Assembly: GCF_037892195.1 (NCBI RefSeq)
Contig: NZ_JATACI010000002.1
Location: 1,984,001 to 2,048,000 of the forward strand
Reading direction: 5' to 3'
DNA from: Yoonia sp. GPGPB17
Lineage (GTDB): Bacteria; Pseudomonadota; Alphaproteobacteria; Rhodobacterales; Rhodobacteraceae
DNA length: 64,000 bases
In this document: one piece after another, positions 38,645-48,216 of the stretch
Layout of the letters: each line of letters opens with the position of its first letter
How positions within the stretch are numbered: the first letter of the stretch is position 1
Translations under genes and position numbers: made by a program
Notes under the pieces: generated by a model
Database searches by the model: none
What the model saw: only the letters and a program-made list of their open reading frames with translations
What the model was told of the DNA's origin: nothing

Positions 38645-39277
38645 ATGCGACACGCCTTAATTCTTATTCTTTACACATCAACCCTTGCTACAACTACTTC
38701 CGCGGGAGGGCTCAGCGACCCAGTCATCGTTCCGCCCGCAGCTCCGATTCCGACGCCAGCACCGGCTTACGACTTCTATGTTGGCGCGCAGCTGGGATTT
38801 GGCACGGGTGACGTGGCCCCCAATGATCCAAGCACCATTTTCCGCGAATTTGACATTGAAGGCCCGTTTCATGGGGTTCATGCTGGCGTCCAACGCGACT
38901 TTGGCCCTCTGACGCTTGGGGTCGAGGTGGACTACACCAGCTCTTCGGGTGATCTGGAAGAAGACGATAACCCATCGGCTTTCATCGATGTTGATACTCT
39001 TGCGCATTTGAAGCTGCGGGCCGGTACGAACATTGGATCAACATTGGTGTATGGCACAGCTGGTCTGGCGCATGCTGCGATCACAATCGAGCAGGGCATC
39101 GACAAGATTGAGTTGGAAGACAACGCACCATTCTACGGTATTGGTGCGGACTTCATGGTTAACGAGAACTTCTCTATTGGCGCGGAATACCTTGTCCACA
39201 GCTTTGAAGACATGGAAGGCAGCGACACAGACTTCGATCTGAACACAGCAATGCTGCGCGTTTCCTATCACTTCTGA
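38645..39277 (+). CDS. Outer membrane beta-barrel protein (OmpA/OmpW-like small porin)
   Basis: The 210-residue protein has a signal peptide (MRHALILILYTSTLATTTSAGG) and then a Pro/Ala linker. The barrel has alternating-residue strands: YDFYVGAQLGFGTG, HGVHAGVQRDFGPLTLGVEVDY, LRAGTNIGSTLVYGTAGLAHA, FSIGAEYLVHSF, and it ends with an aromatic terminus MLRVSYHF, as expected of BAM substrates. Eight strands are likely. AAAGGAA precedes the ATG. It stands alone, followed by a hairpin. Confidence 0.8.
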   Translation: MRHALILILYTSTLATTTSAGGLSDPVIVPPAAPIPTPAPAYDFYVGAQLGFGTGDVAPNDPSTIFREFDIEGPFHGVHAGVQRDFGPLTLGVEVDYTSSSGDLEEDDNPSAFIDVDTLAHLKLRAGTNIGSTLVYGTAGLAHAAITIEQGIDKIELEDNAPFYGIGADFMVNENFSIGAEYLVHSFEDMEGSDTDFDLNTAMLRVSYHF

Positions 39278-39287
39278 TAAGAGAGAC

Positions 39288-39312
39288 TGACCGCGCAAAA
39301 CGGCGCGGTCAG
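39288..39312 (+). terminator. Hairpin after the outer membrane protein gene
   Basis: A perfect ten-base stem (CTGACCGCGC / GCGCGGTCAG) lies just after the stop codon but has no clear T run, so it may be a weak terminator or mRNA-end stabiliser. Confidence 0.6.
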
Positions 39313-39433
39313 TTCAACGCGTCAAGTAAGTGCTTTTCGAAGAAAAGCTCGAAAGAGCCCTGGCGATTGGTGCGCATCTCCAGTTGGACCTGTCACGTTT
39401 TTGTGCCGCTCCAAATACTCAATTAGACCACTC

Positions 39434-40180
39434 TCTATTCAAAGATGATGGGGCTTTTCTAGTCGAGTGCTGAGTGCCTTCGCCTCGGATTGCAGAAGCC
39501 TTTGAGGTACTGGAAGATGGCCAGTTCGGCCTCCCTGCGCGTTTGCCAAGACCGCCGCCAGATCAGCGCTGCTTTGATCGTTTTGAGGAATGCTTCGACG
39601 GCAGAGTTGTCGTAGTAATTGCCTTTGCTTCTCATCGATACCAGGCACCCATACTGGTGCAGGAGCTTCGGATAGTCGTGAGAACAGTATTGGCTGCCAC
39701 AATCCGTGTGGTGAATGCATCATTTGGGCGGTTGCCGAGCGCGAGCCCGGATCGCCAGATCGCGCTTCGTCCGGTCAGGTACGGACTATCCGACCACATA
39801 TCGGGAGTGAAGGTCGAGAATGACAGCCAGATACAGCCAACCTTCGCGAGGTCAGGCATAGCGGATGTCGACCGCCCATTTCTGGTTTTGCTGATCCGCT
39901 GCGAAGTCCCAGTTCAGCGGGTGCGGCGGGATATTGAACGCATGGCTGCTATCGGCCGCAACCTTGTATTTCTGTGATCATTCAACACAGATGCAATTCT
40001 CGGGCATCAACCGACCAACACGACGGAGCCGGACCTGCAAACCCAGTTCCTTCTGTCCTTTTGTCACCCGCCGACGGCCATAGCCGCCGAGGCCAAGACG
40101 ATATTGTTCCTTGATATGCGTGAGGACCACCATGCCGCCATTGATCAAGCCCTTGGAAAACACGGCGTCGCACCCAAGCT
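39434..40180 (-). pseudogene. IS3-family transposase orfB remnant with several stops
   Basis: Minus-strand translation gives HIKEQYRLGLGGYGRRRV, then NQKWAVDIRYA, REGWLYLAVILDLHSR, CIHHTDCGSQY, YYDNSAVEAFLKTIK and NPRRRHSALD, which are orfB (DDE integrase) blocks of IS3-family elements. Stop codons interrupt at several places and the DDE motif context is eroded, so it is inactive. Terminal repeats were not found. Confidence 0.82.
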
Positions 40181-40219
40181 TCCTCTGGACAGGTGTCACC
40201 CCTTCCCTAAAGTGGCGAC

Positions 40220-41441
40220 ATGACGGCATTTGAGATACCTCAATTCCGCGCGCCTGCCCCGCGTGGGCTATGCACTGACTGCGGCGTCTCACGGATGACC
40301 GACCCATCCGCCTGCGGCAAAGCCTGCCAGTTCATCAAACCAAACTACCCTTCATCAGAAACAACGGTGCATGGGCGCGCCGCGCAGGCTACTGGCGATG
40401 AGCAGTTCTTTGGCGTCATCCAGACCATGTACCGCGCCGCTCTCACATCCGCACGCGCCGGCGCGCAATGGACTGGCCTCACGACCCGTTTTGCCGAAAA
40501 ACTGCTGGAAACCGGCGCTGTCGATGCCGTCCTCACGATGGTGCCTGACGAAACCGACAAATGGCGCCCGCGCCCTGCCCTTATCACCGATCCGGCCGAC
40601 ATGCAGTACGCCCGCGGGATGCGGATGGGCTATGCCCCGCTGCTTGCCTTGTTGGAACCGGCCCTCACCGCAGGCCATCGCAAAATCGCCGTCATCGGCA
40701 TCCCCTGCCAGATCTACGCCCTGCGCGCGATGGAGGCTAACCTTGGGTTCGACCGTATTTATGTCATCGGCACCCCGTGCTCTGACAATACAACAACCGA
40801 GAATTTCCACAGCTTCCTCGCCCGGCTGACCAATGCGCCTGAAACTGTCACCTACCTCGAATTCCGCGCCGACTATCATGTCGAACTGCGATTCACCGAT
40901 GGCAGCCAGCGGCTGATCCCCTTTCTCAAACTGCCGCTTTCCGAGTTGTCTTCTGATTTCTTTCCAACCACCTGCCGTACCTGCGTGGACTATACCAACA
41001 GGCTCGCCGATATCACTGTCGGCTATATGGCCGGTGAAGGCGATCAATGGCTGATTGTGCGCAATGACCGGGGGGCTGAAATGCTCAAGAGCCTTGGTGA
41101 TGAGGTGACGCTCGCCCCCCGGATCAAGAGGCAAACGTGCTGGCTCTGTCAAAGGTTTCATCGAAAACACCCGACTGGCGGCTGGCGGCTTACCTTTGCG
41201 CCGGATGCCGGATTGGCTGCGGGGGATCATGGGCTGGCTGATGCCCCGGATTGGCCCTCGTGGCCTCGAATTCGCCCGCGCGCGTGTCGAAATGAAAGCC
41301 GCCGAAACCATCCTGCACCTGCGGCGCGAAGAACCCGCCAAGATCAAGAACATGGTGCCAGAGCACGTCTGGAACCTCGCCGGGCCCTACGGGCTAACAC
41401 CCAAACCGGGTGAGCAAGTCACGGACGATCAATCAGCCTGA
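40220..41441 (+). CDS. FrhB/BciB-like Fe-S flavoprotein (coenzyme F420 hydrogenase beta family)
   Basis: The restored protein has 406 residues. An N-terminal Cys set (C-T-D-C-G near residue 18, then C-G-K-A-C) precedes the FrhB domain, with IAVIGIPCQIYALRAM near residue 155, GTPCSDNTT, TCRTCVDYTNRLADITVGYM and GDQWLIVRN. The pattern is that of the BciB/HCAR branch, which reduces chlorophyllide-type tetrapyrroles in phototrophs. The substrate here is unproven. The frame breaks at a run of six C (41115-41120); with five C it reads L-A-P-G-S-R-G-K-R-A-G and joins MPDWLRGIMGW onward. A homopolymer indel is likely. Confidence 0.75.
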
Positions 41442-42243
41442 AATGCACCGACGACAAGGATACTATCATTTGGGTCATCAATCACGATGACGCCACCCAG
41501 CTCATCCGCTTGCGGGCCAAAGAACGTGCCCGTCGTTGATGAAAGCGTACCTGCACCCCCCAAACGGGCAAAGTCACCAGTTCCGCTGATGGTGCCCGTC
41601 CCAAAACTGAAGTTATCGCCGCTTACAGCTCCATCGCTCAAAACAATGGAACCGGCACCAGAAAGGTATCCCGTACTCGCACTTTCAACACTAAAATTAT
41701 AAAGCGTGCCCGCAATGCCGCCACCGCCACCCCAATTCACCGTAAATGCGGCGTCACCAGTCAAAACCAAAGTATCCGTTTCAAAAGCGGCCGTTACATT
41801 CACCCAGCCCTCATTGTAGTGAGTAACACTCCCGCTCGCAGGCAGATCACCCGCCGGAACGGTCAGGCCAACAACGCCAAAGACGTTACCATCGCTGATC
41901 TGGACAACCCGAGAAAACTCTCCATTCACTGGATTGCTGAATATAGCGGCGTCATCAAAATCCGCCCCATCCAGCGCGCCAGTGGTGATCGCGCCGGTCT
42001 CACCTTGAAAAGTCACACTACGCCGCGCGCCGAAGGTGTCACCCTCAAGTACAACATATGTCGCATCAAAAACGCAAGCTGCGGTTCGGTCAGACAATGC
42101 AGGTGTGCCAACACCAGGGGGCGTCTCTACCGCCGGTGCACCACTGCTATTGCTGCCACTGCCTGCGCCGCCCGCAACGCATGCCGCAATCCCACAACTG
42201 GCCATGCTTAAGCGCATGACCCACGCAACACAGATTTGATCAT
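41429..42243 (-). CDS. Surface lipoprotein with TbpB-like domain (second copy)
   Basis: With GCCGGC in place of GCTTAAGC at 42206-42213 the gene starts at ATG 42243, overlapping the protease stop by four bases as in the paralogue, and encodes 270 residues with a lipobox ending in Cys (GIAAC or MASC). The present frame can also be opened from 42268, inside the protease gene, but that start lacks a lipoprotein signal. The body is Gly/Ser-rich beta structure, and the end motif GTFFGPQADELGGVIVI matches the 16987 copy. It is probably a surface lipoprotein; the ligand is unknown. Confidence 0.72.
42206..42213. other. GCTTAAGC in place of an expected GCCGGC (lipoprotein signal region)
   Basis: Reading GCCGGC moves the start to an ATG that overlaps the upstream stop as ATGA, the same arrangement as in the paralogous operon. 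That independent match makes this site strong evidence. Confidence 0.78.
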
Positions 42244-43574
42244 GATGCGAAATCCGATTCTGTGACAATGGCGCCTTCGATCGTCAGGTCGAAATTGACG
42301 CCCGCCGCATTGAAAGCAAAAAAGCTATCGGTGCCATTGTCGGTCAACACGCCCTGAGCGATATTGAAGCCTTGCAAGTCGATAGCATCCAAACCAATCT
42401 CAAAATCCAGAATCCGGTTGTCACCGCCGGATCGACTAAAGACAAAGGTATCCGCGCCACCGCCACCTTCCAGCACATCATTGCCTGACCCTGCGATCAA
42501 CCGGTCATCGCCCGTAACGAAACTACCACTCGGGTCACCACGCAAAACATCATTGCCAGAGCCGCCGTCCAACCTGTCGTCACCGATACCGCCAATTAGC
42601 GTATCATTGCCAGAATTGCCTGCCGCATCCAGCGAACCGCCACCCCCAACGATTTTGTCGGCGCCATGACCACCTGCGATATTGTTGCTGCCACGGGTGT
42701 CAACCAACAGGTCATTTCCACCGTTCCCAAAAAGATCGTCGTTTCCCGCGCCGCCAAAGATGCTATCGCCAAGGTCACTGCCATTGATGACATCATCGCC
42801 GCCTTTGGCGAAAATGATCTGCGCCGTATTCACCTTTGTGAAATCGGCACTGTCGGCGGCATCACGCCATGCGCGCGCGCCATAAAGGGTGCCAATGCCT
42901 GCAACATCACCGCCCTGCAGTGCGTCTGTCGACAAGAATGGATTCATGTTCTGCAGGGTGCCGCCATTGAATGTATTCGGTACGTGCCCCATCCCCAATG
43001 CATGCCCAATTTCGTGCAATGCCACGGCGAAAAAGTCGATGCTGCCGCCGGTGAGTGACCAACTCTCGGCAGTGTCAAAGACAATTTCGACCTCATCGAA
43101 CAAATAGGAATCGTTCCCCCTGACAGGATCAGTCAGCGAATTGAACGTCATAAAGCCCAGTACCCCCGATGGCGATCCAAGATTGGAATGGACATTTGAA
43201 CCACCGGTTGAAATATCAATCATGCCACGCCCGGATGTGACCTCTTTGAACATGACGTTCGCAACTGATGACCACGTCAGAAACGCCAATTCGATGGCCC
43301 TGTCAAAGGCCGCGAGTGCCGCACCGGACAACCCGTTGATCCCGGTCAAGTTCATTGAGTAGGTCACTGTCCCGCCGGACGCGCCGATGCGATCAACACC
43401 CCACTTCATCGCCTCAACTTGCCCATCGTTAAATGGGTCAATAAACGCAAAAGGCGCATCGGGCGTGCCCTGCGTCATCCGTTGCGGGTTTTCTACACTG
43501 TCGCCCGTCTCGCCGACTGCAGCGTTGCAGTATGAAACTCCACACATCACGCACATGGCTCTATGTCCCGTCAC
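42240..43574 (-). CDS. RTX metalloprotease, M10/serralysin-like (second copy)
   Basis: The 444-residue protein begins with a short Cys cluster (Cys8, 11, 16) and no Sec signal. The catalytic domain has HEIGHALGMGH at residues 187-197 with a QNMNP Met-turn candidate near 208. RTX repeats from about residue 265 (GGAGNDDLFGNGGNDLL, GGSGNDVLRGD, GGGGADTFVF) precede a C-terminal secretion region. It parallels the 15698 protein in order and overlap with a lipoprotein gene. Type I secretion is expected, but no exporter genes are seen in the window. Confidence 0.83.
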   Translation of the reverse strand: MTGHRAMCVMCGVSYCNAAVGETGDSVENPQRMTQGTPDAPFAFIDPFNDGQVEAMKWGVDRIGASGGTVTYSMNLTGINGLSGAALAAFDRAIELAFLTWSSVANVMFKEVTSGRGMIDISTGGSNVHSNLGSPSGVLGFMTFNSLTDPVRGNDSYLFDEVEIVFDTAESWSLTGGSIDFFAVALHEIGHALGMGHVPNTFNGGTLQNMNPFLSTDALQGGDVAGIGTLYGARAWRDAADSADFTKVNTAQIIFAKGGDDVINGSDLGDSIFGGAGNDDLFGNGGNDLLVDTRGSNNIAGGHGADKIVGGGGSLDAAGNSGNDTLIGGIGDDRLDGGSGNDVLRGDPSGSFVTGDDRLIAGSGNDVLEGGGGADTFVFSRSGGDNRILDFEIGLDAIDLQGFNIAQGVLTDNGTDSFFAFNAAGVNFDLTIEGAIVTESDFAS

Positions 43575-43729
43575 ATTTGGCCCGTAAAGGGACCGCCCGT
43601 TTCAACCATTGGCCAAATCAGTATTCAGCCATATCTGTGTCAAAGCAGTTTGTCTGGAACGAAACGCACATGCGTCGGTCCCAAATCCGCTGGATCACAG
43701 ATATGGCCTGCAAAGCCTTAAGAAATTCT

Positions 43730-44188
43730 TCAAACAGGCAGCGCCGTTGTTTGCCGCACCGTACGTAAAGCAAACGATGACTGCATCTGCGCCACCCCTG
43801 GCAAGGTCGCCAGATAGCGGCGGTGAATACGGGCAAAGTCTTCGGTGTCCCCTGCAACCACTTTCAGCAGGTAATCAGCCGTACCCGCCATCAAGTGACA
43901 TTCCAGAACATCCGGCACCCGTGCGACGGCCTTTTCAAAGGCATCCAACACCTCATCAGCCTGCCCACTAAGCGTAATCTCAACAAAGACCGTTGTTGGA
44001 CGACCCACCTTGCGCGGATCCAGAAGGGCAACGTAGTCGCGAATAAACCCCTCCTTTTCCAACCGCTGCACGCGCCGATGACAGGCTGAGGCAGACAGGT
44101 TCGCCAAATCCGAAAGTTCCGCGTTCGACATACGGCCTTTCTTCTGCAAAACCGTGAGGATTCGGCGATCAATACTGTCGAGTTTCAT
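43730..44188 (-). CDS. Lrp/AsnC-family transcriptional regulator
   Basis: The 152-residue protein has the Lrp helix-turn-helix (LDSIDRRILTVLQKKGRMSNAELSDLANLSASACHRRVQRLEKEGFI at the start) and the RAM ligand domain (LLDPRKVGRPTTVFVEI, HLMAGTADYLLKVV). It is transcribed away from the alanine dehydrogenase gene across a 138-base gap, the classic arrangement in which such a regulator controls ald in response to alanine or leucine. The ATG at 44188 is preferred because the domain begins there. Confidence 0.87.
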   Translation of the reverse strand: MKLDSIDRRILTVLQKKGRMSNAELSDLANLSASACHRRVQRLEKEGFIRDYVALLDPRKVGRPTTVFVEITLSGQADEVLDAFEKAVARVPDVLECHLMAGTADYLLKVVAGDTEDFARIHRRYLATLPGVAQMQSSFALRTVRQTTALPV

Positions 44189-44326
44189 TTTCCGCACGAT
44201 CCTTCGATAAATTTGGCATATCAGACAAGTTCTTACCAGAGTTACCGCAAACATCCAAGAAAAAGCCCGGTGAAATTGCAGACGGGCAGATGAATAGTCC
44301 GCCCAGATTATAGGGAGGAACGGGTC

Positions 44327-45445
44327 ATGCATATCGGATGCCCAACAGAGATCAAACCACAGGAATTCCGCGTCGGCCTGACACCAAATGCCGCGCGCGA
44401 AGCCGCCAACCACGGCCACAAAGTTACCGTCCAATCAGGCGCAGGCAATGGCGCCGGGTTTACGGATGCAGACTACATTGATGCTGGTGCAGCTATCGTT
44501 GAAACTGCGGCAGAGGTCTTTGAAACGACCGAAATGATTGTAAAAGTGAAAGAGCCTCAGGCGATCGAACGCAAGATGCTGCGCGAAGGTCAGATTTTGT
44601 TCACCTATCTGCACCTTGCCCCAGACCCAGAGCAGACCAAGGATCTGATGGCATCAGGTGCCACCTGTATCGCCTATGAGACCGTGACGGACGACCGTGG
44701 CGGACTGCCACTGCTGGCACCTATGTCTGAGGTCGCCGGGCGTCTGGCGCCTCAAGTTGGTGCTTGGACGTTGCAGAAGGCGAACGGTGGACGCGGCGTT
44801 CTGATGGGCGGCGTGCCTGGTGTGGGACCTGCGCGCGTTGTGGTCATCGGTGGCGGCGTCGTCGGCACACATGCTGCGCGCATTGCCGCCGGTATGGGCG
44901 CAGATGTGACGGTGCTCGACCGGTCCTTGCCGCGTCTGCGCTATCTTGATGATACCTTTGGCGGACAGTTCAAGAACAGCTACGCCAGTGCTGGCAACAC
45001 GATTGAGTTGGCGCGCGAAGCGGACATGATTATCGGTGCGGTTCTGATCCCCGGTGCGGCCGCGCCCAAACTGATCTCGCGGGCACAATTGGCCGAATTG
45101 AAACCCGGTGCCGCGCTGGTGGATGTCGCCATCGACCAAGGCGGCTGTTTTGAAACCTCGAAAGCTACGACCCATGAAGACCCGATCTACGACGTCGATG
45201 GGATCATGCATTATTGCGTCGCCAACATGCCGGGAGCTGTGGCGCGGACGTCAACGATCGCACTCGGAAACGCCACGATGCCCTTCATGCTGTCTTTGGC
45301 CGACAAAGGCTGGCGACAAGCTTGCGAGGATGATCCTCACTTGTTGAACGGACTGAATGTGCACGCGGGCAAACTGACCTACTACGCCGTGGGCAAAGCG
45401 TTGGGCATTGACGTTTTGTCACCTGCGCTGGCCCTGAAGGAATAG
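44327..45445 (+). CDS. ald: Alanine dehydrogenase
   Basis: The 372-residue protein is full length: [20 protein letters not shown] start, the K-V-K-E-P-Q segment near residue 75, the NAD-binding [20 protein letters not shown] near residue 163, and [24 protein letters not shown] near residue 263. It interconverts L-alanine with pyruvate and ammonia using NAD. GGAGGAACG precedes the ATG. Control by the divergent Lrp-type regulator is likely. Confidence 0.95.
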   Translation: MHIGCPTEIKPQEFRVGLTPNAAREAANHGHKVTVQSGAGNGAGFTDADYIDAGAAIVETAAEVFETTEMIVKVKEPQAIERKMLREGQILFTYLHLAPDPEQTKDLMASGATCIAYETVTDDRGGLPLLAPMSEVAGRLAPQVGAWTLQKANGGRGVLMGGVPGVGPARVVVIGGGVVGTHAARIAAGMGADVTVLDRSLPRLRYLDDTFGGQFKNSYASAGNTIELAREADMIIGAVLIPGAAAPKLISRAQLAELKPGAALVDVAIDQGGCFETSKATTHEDPIYDVDGIMHYCVANMPGAVARTSTIALGNATMPFMLSLADKGWRQACEDDPHLLNGLNVHAGKLTYYAVGKALGIDVLSPALALKE

Positions 45446-45462
45446 GACACACACTCACGAAA

Positions 45463-45497
45463 CCGGTGCGGCCGATTCTCCTCATCCGCCGCACCGG
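45463..45497. terminator. Hairpin after ald
   Basis: CCGGTGCGGC pairs perfectly with GCCGCACCGG across a 15-base loop, 18 bases after the ald stop. No T run follows, so its strength as a terminator is uncertain. Confidence 0.5.
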
Positions 45498-45681
45498 ATG
45501 ATGTGGACACATAAACAACCTCGAACCGGCGGGGTAATTGTGGCGATCAGCAAGCTATTTTGTGGCAATGGCATGAATTGCAAAACTTGCACTATACTTT
45601 AGGTAAGTATTTGACGTTTAACCATGATTTCACCGGAAATCTCACTCAATTACGCTATGTAATCAACTAGCGTGAGTAACA

Positions 45682-46584
45682 ATGAGTAACAGATTTTCTA
45701 GCACTATCCGTACCGCTATTTCTTTCACCGCTTTCGCAATAGCAGCAACAGGAGCATCTGCTCAGGGCCTTAACATTGAGTCAGATGGCGCAGACCGCAT
45801 CAGGTTGGCCGGACAGCTCCCCACGTTCACGCAGCAAGTCGCCGCAGCGTCTTGCGCCGTCACATCTGGTGTTGACGTCGAAGAGGCATATGATGTGCTA
45901 GAACGTGCGACAGAGCAATTCGACAGATACATCGTTGCCCTCAGAGATGGCGATGAAGAACTTCACATCCTTCGTCCAGAGGATAACCGGCGCATTCTCG
46001 TAGATATAGAGCATGTTATGGCCGAATGGATGGAAATCCATGGAGCCATTGATGCCATACTGGTTGACGGGCATGACGTAGAAAGTGCGCATCACATCGA
46101 TGATCACAATCTCAAGCTTCTTGAGCTCACATCAATCTTGGCCGCTGACATTTCTGGTAAGTATGCCGTCCCATTTGAAATTTCGGCTCGCGATGTCATG
46201 CTGCTGGAATTGGCAGGTCGCCAACTCATGCTGACACAGAAGATGGCTAAGGATGCATGCGAGATATGGACAGGATATCATGCCGCTGATGCAAAAGACG
46301 ACCTGCGTGTGACCATGGCTTATTTTGAGAACTCCTTGGTTGCATTGCACTCTGGGTTGCCAGCCCTAGGGATAATACCTGCACCAAATGATGTGATCCG
46401 CGCTGATCTGGAAGCCTTGCTCAATAGATGGTCCATCCTAAAGCCAAATCTTCAGACATTGGTTGAGGGCGGTGAATTGAATGAAGACCAAAAGTATGAA
46501 GTATTCCACGACCTAGAGATCGAACTTGCTGAGCTGGAGCATCTACTTGTCGACTATAAGGAATACGCAGAGCGCGCGCACTAG
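45682..46584 (+). CDS. Exported protein with PilJ-type (type IV pili transducer N-terminal) repeats
   Basis: The 300-residue protein has a signal peptide (cleavage near GASAQ at residue 28) and two copies of the PilJ motif: DRIRLAGQLPTFTQQVAAASC near residue 38 and AGRQLMLTQKMAKDAC near residue 175. In PilJ, NarX and relatives this helical module is a periplasmic sensor attached to a kinase or chemoreceptor; here no membrane or signalling domain follows. It may be a free periplasmic sensor subunit or ligand-binding protein. It stands alone, with AT-rich flanks. Confidence 0.68.
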   Translation: MSNRFSSTIRTAISFTAFAIAATGASAQGLNIESDGADRIRLAGQLPTFTQQVAAASCAVTSGVDVEEAYDVLERATEQFDRYIVALRDGDEELHILRPEDNRRILVDIEHVMAEWMEIHGAIDAILVDGHDVESAHHIDDHNLKLLELTSILAADISGKYAVPFEISARDVMLLELAGRQLMLTQKMAKDACEIWTGYHAADAKDDLRVTMAYFENSLVALHSGLPALGIIPAPNDVIRADLEALLNRWSILKPNLQTLVEGGELNEDQKYEVFHDLEIELAELEHLLVDYKEYAERAH

Positions 46585-46766
46585 GGTAAGTTTTTCAAGC
46601 CAATCGGTCGCTTTAACGTCCAACCTGAGCGAATGAGCAGCGCTCAGTTCTGGTACAGTTTTCAAGCGGTATAGCTCCATTGCAAATGCCCGGGCAAATG
46701 ACAGGACTTGCTGCAAAGTATGACCGTCTGTAACGTCGGATCAGTCAACTCAGGCTGACACACGCC

Positions 46767-47576
46767 ATGCCAAAGATTGAAATCAACGGACGACTGCTTC
46801 ATTACGTCGCCACAGGCACCGGGGAGGATACGATCGTGTTCTCGCATGGCTATCTGATGCGCCACCAGATGTTTGAAGCCCAGATCGGCGCCTTTAGCAA
46901 ATCCCACCGCGTTATCGCATTTGATCATCGTGGGCATGGCGATAGCGGGACCTGCCAACAAGCCTTCGGCATGTATGACTTGGTGGATGACGCTGAACAA
47001 CTGATTGAAGGCCTATGCGATGGCCCAGTCCATTTTGCGGGTATGTCCACAGGCGGCTACGTCGGGTTGCGCCTGCTACTACGCCGCCCCGATCTGATCA
47101 AATCGCTGATTCTGATGGACACCGGGGCCAATGCTGAGAGCCCGGCGACCCTCAAGCAATACAATCAGCTGCTGTTCTTTGTGCGCCTCGTCGGCATCCG
47201 GCCTTTGCTGGGCAAAGTACTCCCGTTGCTGTTCGGGCCAACCTTCCGCAGTGACCCGGCGCGACAGGCAGAGTTTTTCCAACTCAAGTCCTATATCGGC
47301 CGTCTCGACCGCACATCTGTCAGGCTATTCGGACGTGCCATTTTTGATCGCGATGATGTACAGGACGCGCTGCGCGCATTGAAAAACGCACCTCCGACGC
47401 TGATCATGGTTGGCGAGGATGATATCCCGACGCCACCGGCCACGGCACAGGCAATGCATGAGGCAATCAGAGGGTCGGAGCTCATAAGTGTTCCGGAAGC
47501 GGGGCACACATCACCCTTGGAAAACCCAAGTTTCGTGACCGAAGCCATCGACCGTTTTCTCAAACATCAAACGTAA
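46767..47576 (+). CDS. Alpha/beta hydrolase
   Basis: The 269-residue protein has the alpha/beta hydrolase layout: oxyanion strand VFSHGYLMRHQMF near residue 32, FDHRGHGDSG near residue 52, nucleophile elbow FAGMSTGGYVG near residue 93 (Ser in GMSTG), a lid with a helical insertion, acid in VGEDDIPTPP near residue 215, and the catalytic His in GHTSPLE near residue 247. Esterase or haloperoxidase-like activity is possible; the substrate is unknown. Confidence 0.83.
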   Translation: MPKIEINGRLLHYVATGTGEDTIVFSHGYLMRHQMFEAQIGAFSKSHRVIAFDHRGHGDSGTCQQAFGMYDLVDDAEQLIEGLCDGPVHFAGMSTGGYVGLRLLLRRPDLIKSLILMDTGANAESPATLKQYNQLLFFVRLVGIRPLLGKVLPLLFGPTFRSDPARQAEFFQLKSYIGRLDRTSVRLFGRAIFDRDDVQDALRALKNAPPTLIMVGEDDIPTPPATAQAMHEAIRGSELISVPEAGHTSPLENPSFVTEAIDRFLKHQT

Positions 47577-47579
47577 AGA

Positions 47580-47605
47580 AGGGCCCGCTGTCGCCAGCGC
47601 GCCCT
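47580..47605. terminator. Hairpin between convergent genes
   Basis: An 11-base stem (AGGGCCCGCTG / CAGCGCGCCCT, one mismatch) with a TCGC loop lies between the hydrolase stop and the mscL stop. It could serve both strands; T runs are poor. Confidence 0.55.
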
Positions 47606-47626
47606 CCAGAAGACCGATCCTTTGAC

Positions 47627-48061
47627 TTAGGCTTGCGCCTTCAATGCATCGCGAATTTCTGCCAGCAGATCTTCGGCTGTCGGGCCCTTTGGCTCTTCGG
47701 GTGCAGCCTCTTCTTCTTTGGCGGCAGCGTCTTTGATCTTGTTGACATTGCGCACCAGCATGAACACCACAAAGGCGATGATCAGGAAGTTGATGATCGC
47801 CATGATGAATGCACCATAAGCAAAGATTGACGCGCCGGCTTCGCGCGCGGCTTCCAGTGACGCGCCCTCTGGCACCTCACCGGCCAACACGGCGTAGTTG
47901 TTGGTGAAATCAATCCCACCGGACACAAGGCCGATGATCGGGTTAATCAGATCGCCCACCAGCGATGTCACAATCGCGGTAAAGGCGGCACCGATGATGA
48001 TACCAACGGCCATGTCCATGACATTGCCCTTGGCGATGAAGGTTTTGAATTCGTCTAGCAT
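47627..48061 (-). CDS. mscL: Large-conductance mechanosensitive channel MscL
   Basis: The 144-residue protein begins [34 protein letters not shown], the amphipathic N-helix and first membrane helix of MscL, followed by a periplasmic loop, the second membrane helix [21 protein letters not shown] near residue 80, and a charged C-terminal helix. It opens under membrane tension to release solutes on osmotic downshock. An ATG at 48073 would add four residues. Confidence 0.95.
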   Translation of the reverse strand: MLDEFKTFIAKGNVMDMAVGIIIGAAFTAIVTSLVGDLINPIIGLVSGGIDFTNNYAVLAGEVPEGASLEAAREAGASIFAYGAFIMAIINFLIIAFVVFMLVRNVNKIKDAAAKEEEAAPEEPKGPTAEDLLAEIRDALKAQA

Positions 48062-48216
48062 AGTTGTCCCCATTGCTTGGCTTGGCGCGCGGATCTGATG
48101 CCCACTGCGCAACTGCGCACAGTGTTACCGCTATCTGCTCACACTCGCACGGGTTTTATTTACGGAAATTCCCCTTAGCTTGGGAGGATCGAAAAATCTG
48201 CAAAGGACATCGCCTG

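Noticed and set aside
40355..41353. Long minus-strand open frame opposite the FrhB-like gene
   Set aside because: The plus-strand frame has clear family motifs; the minus frame is a shadow due to GC-rich codon bias.
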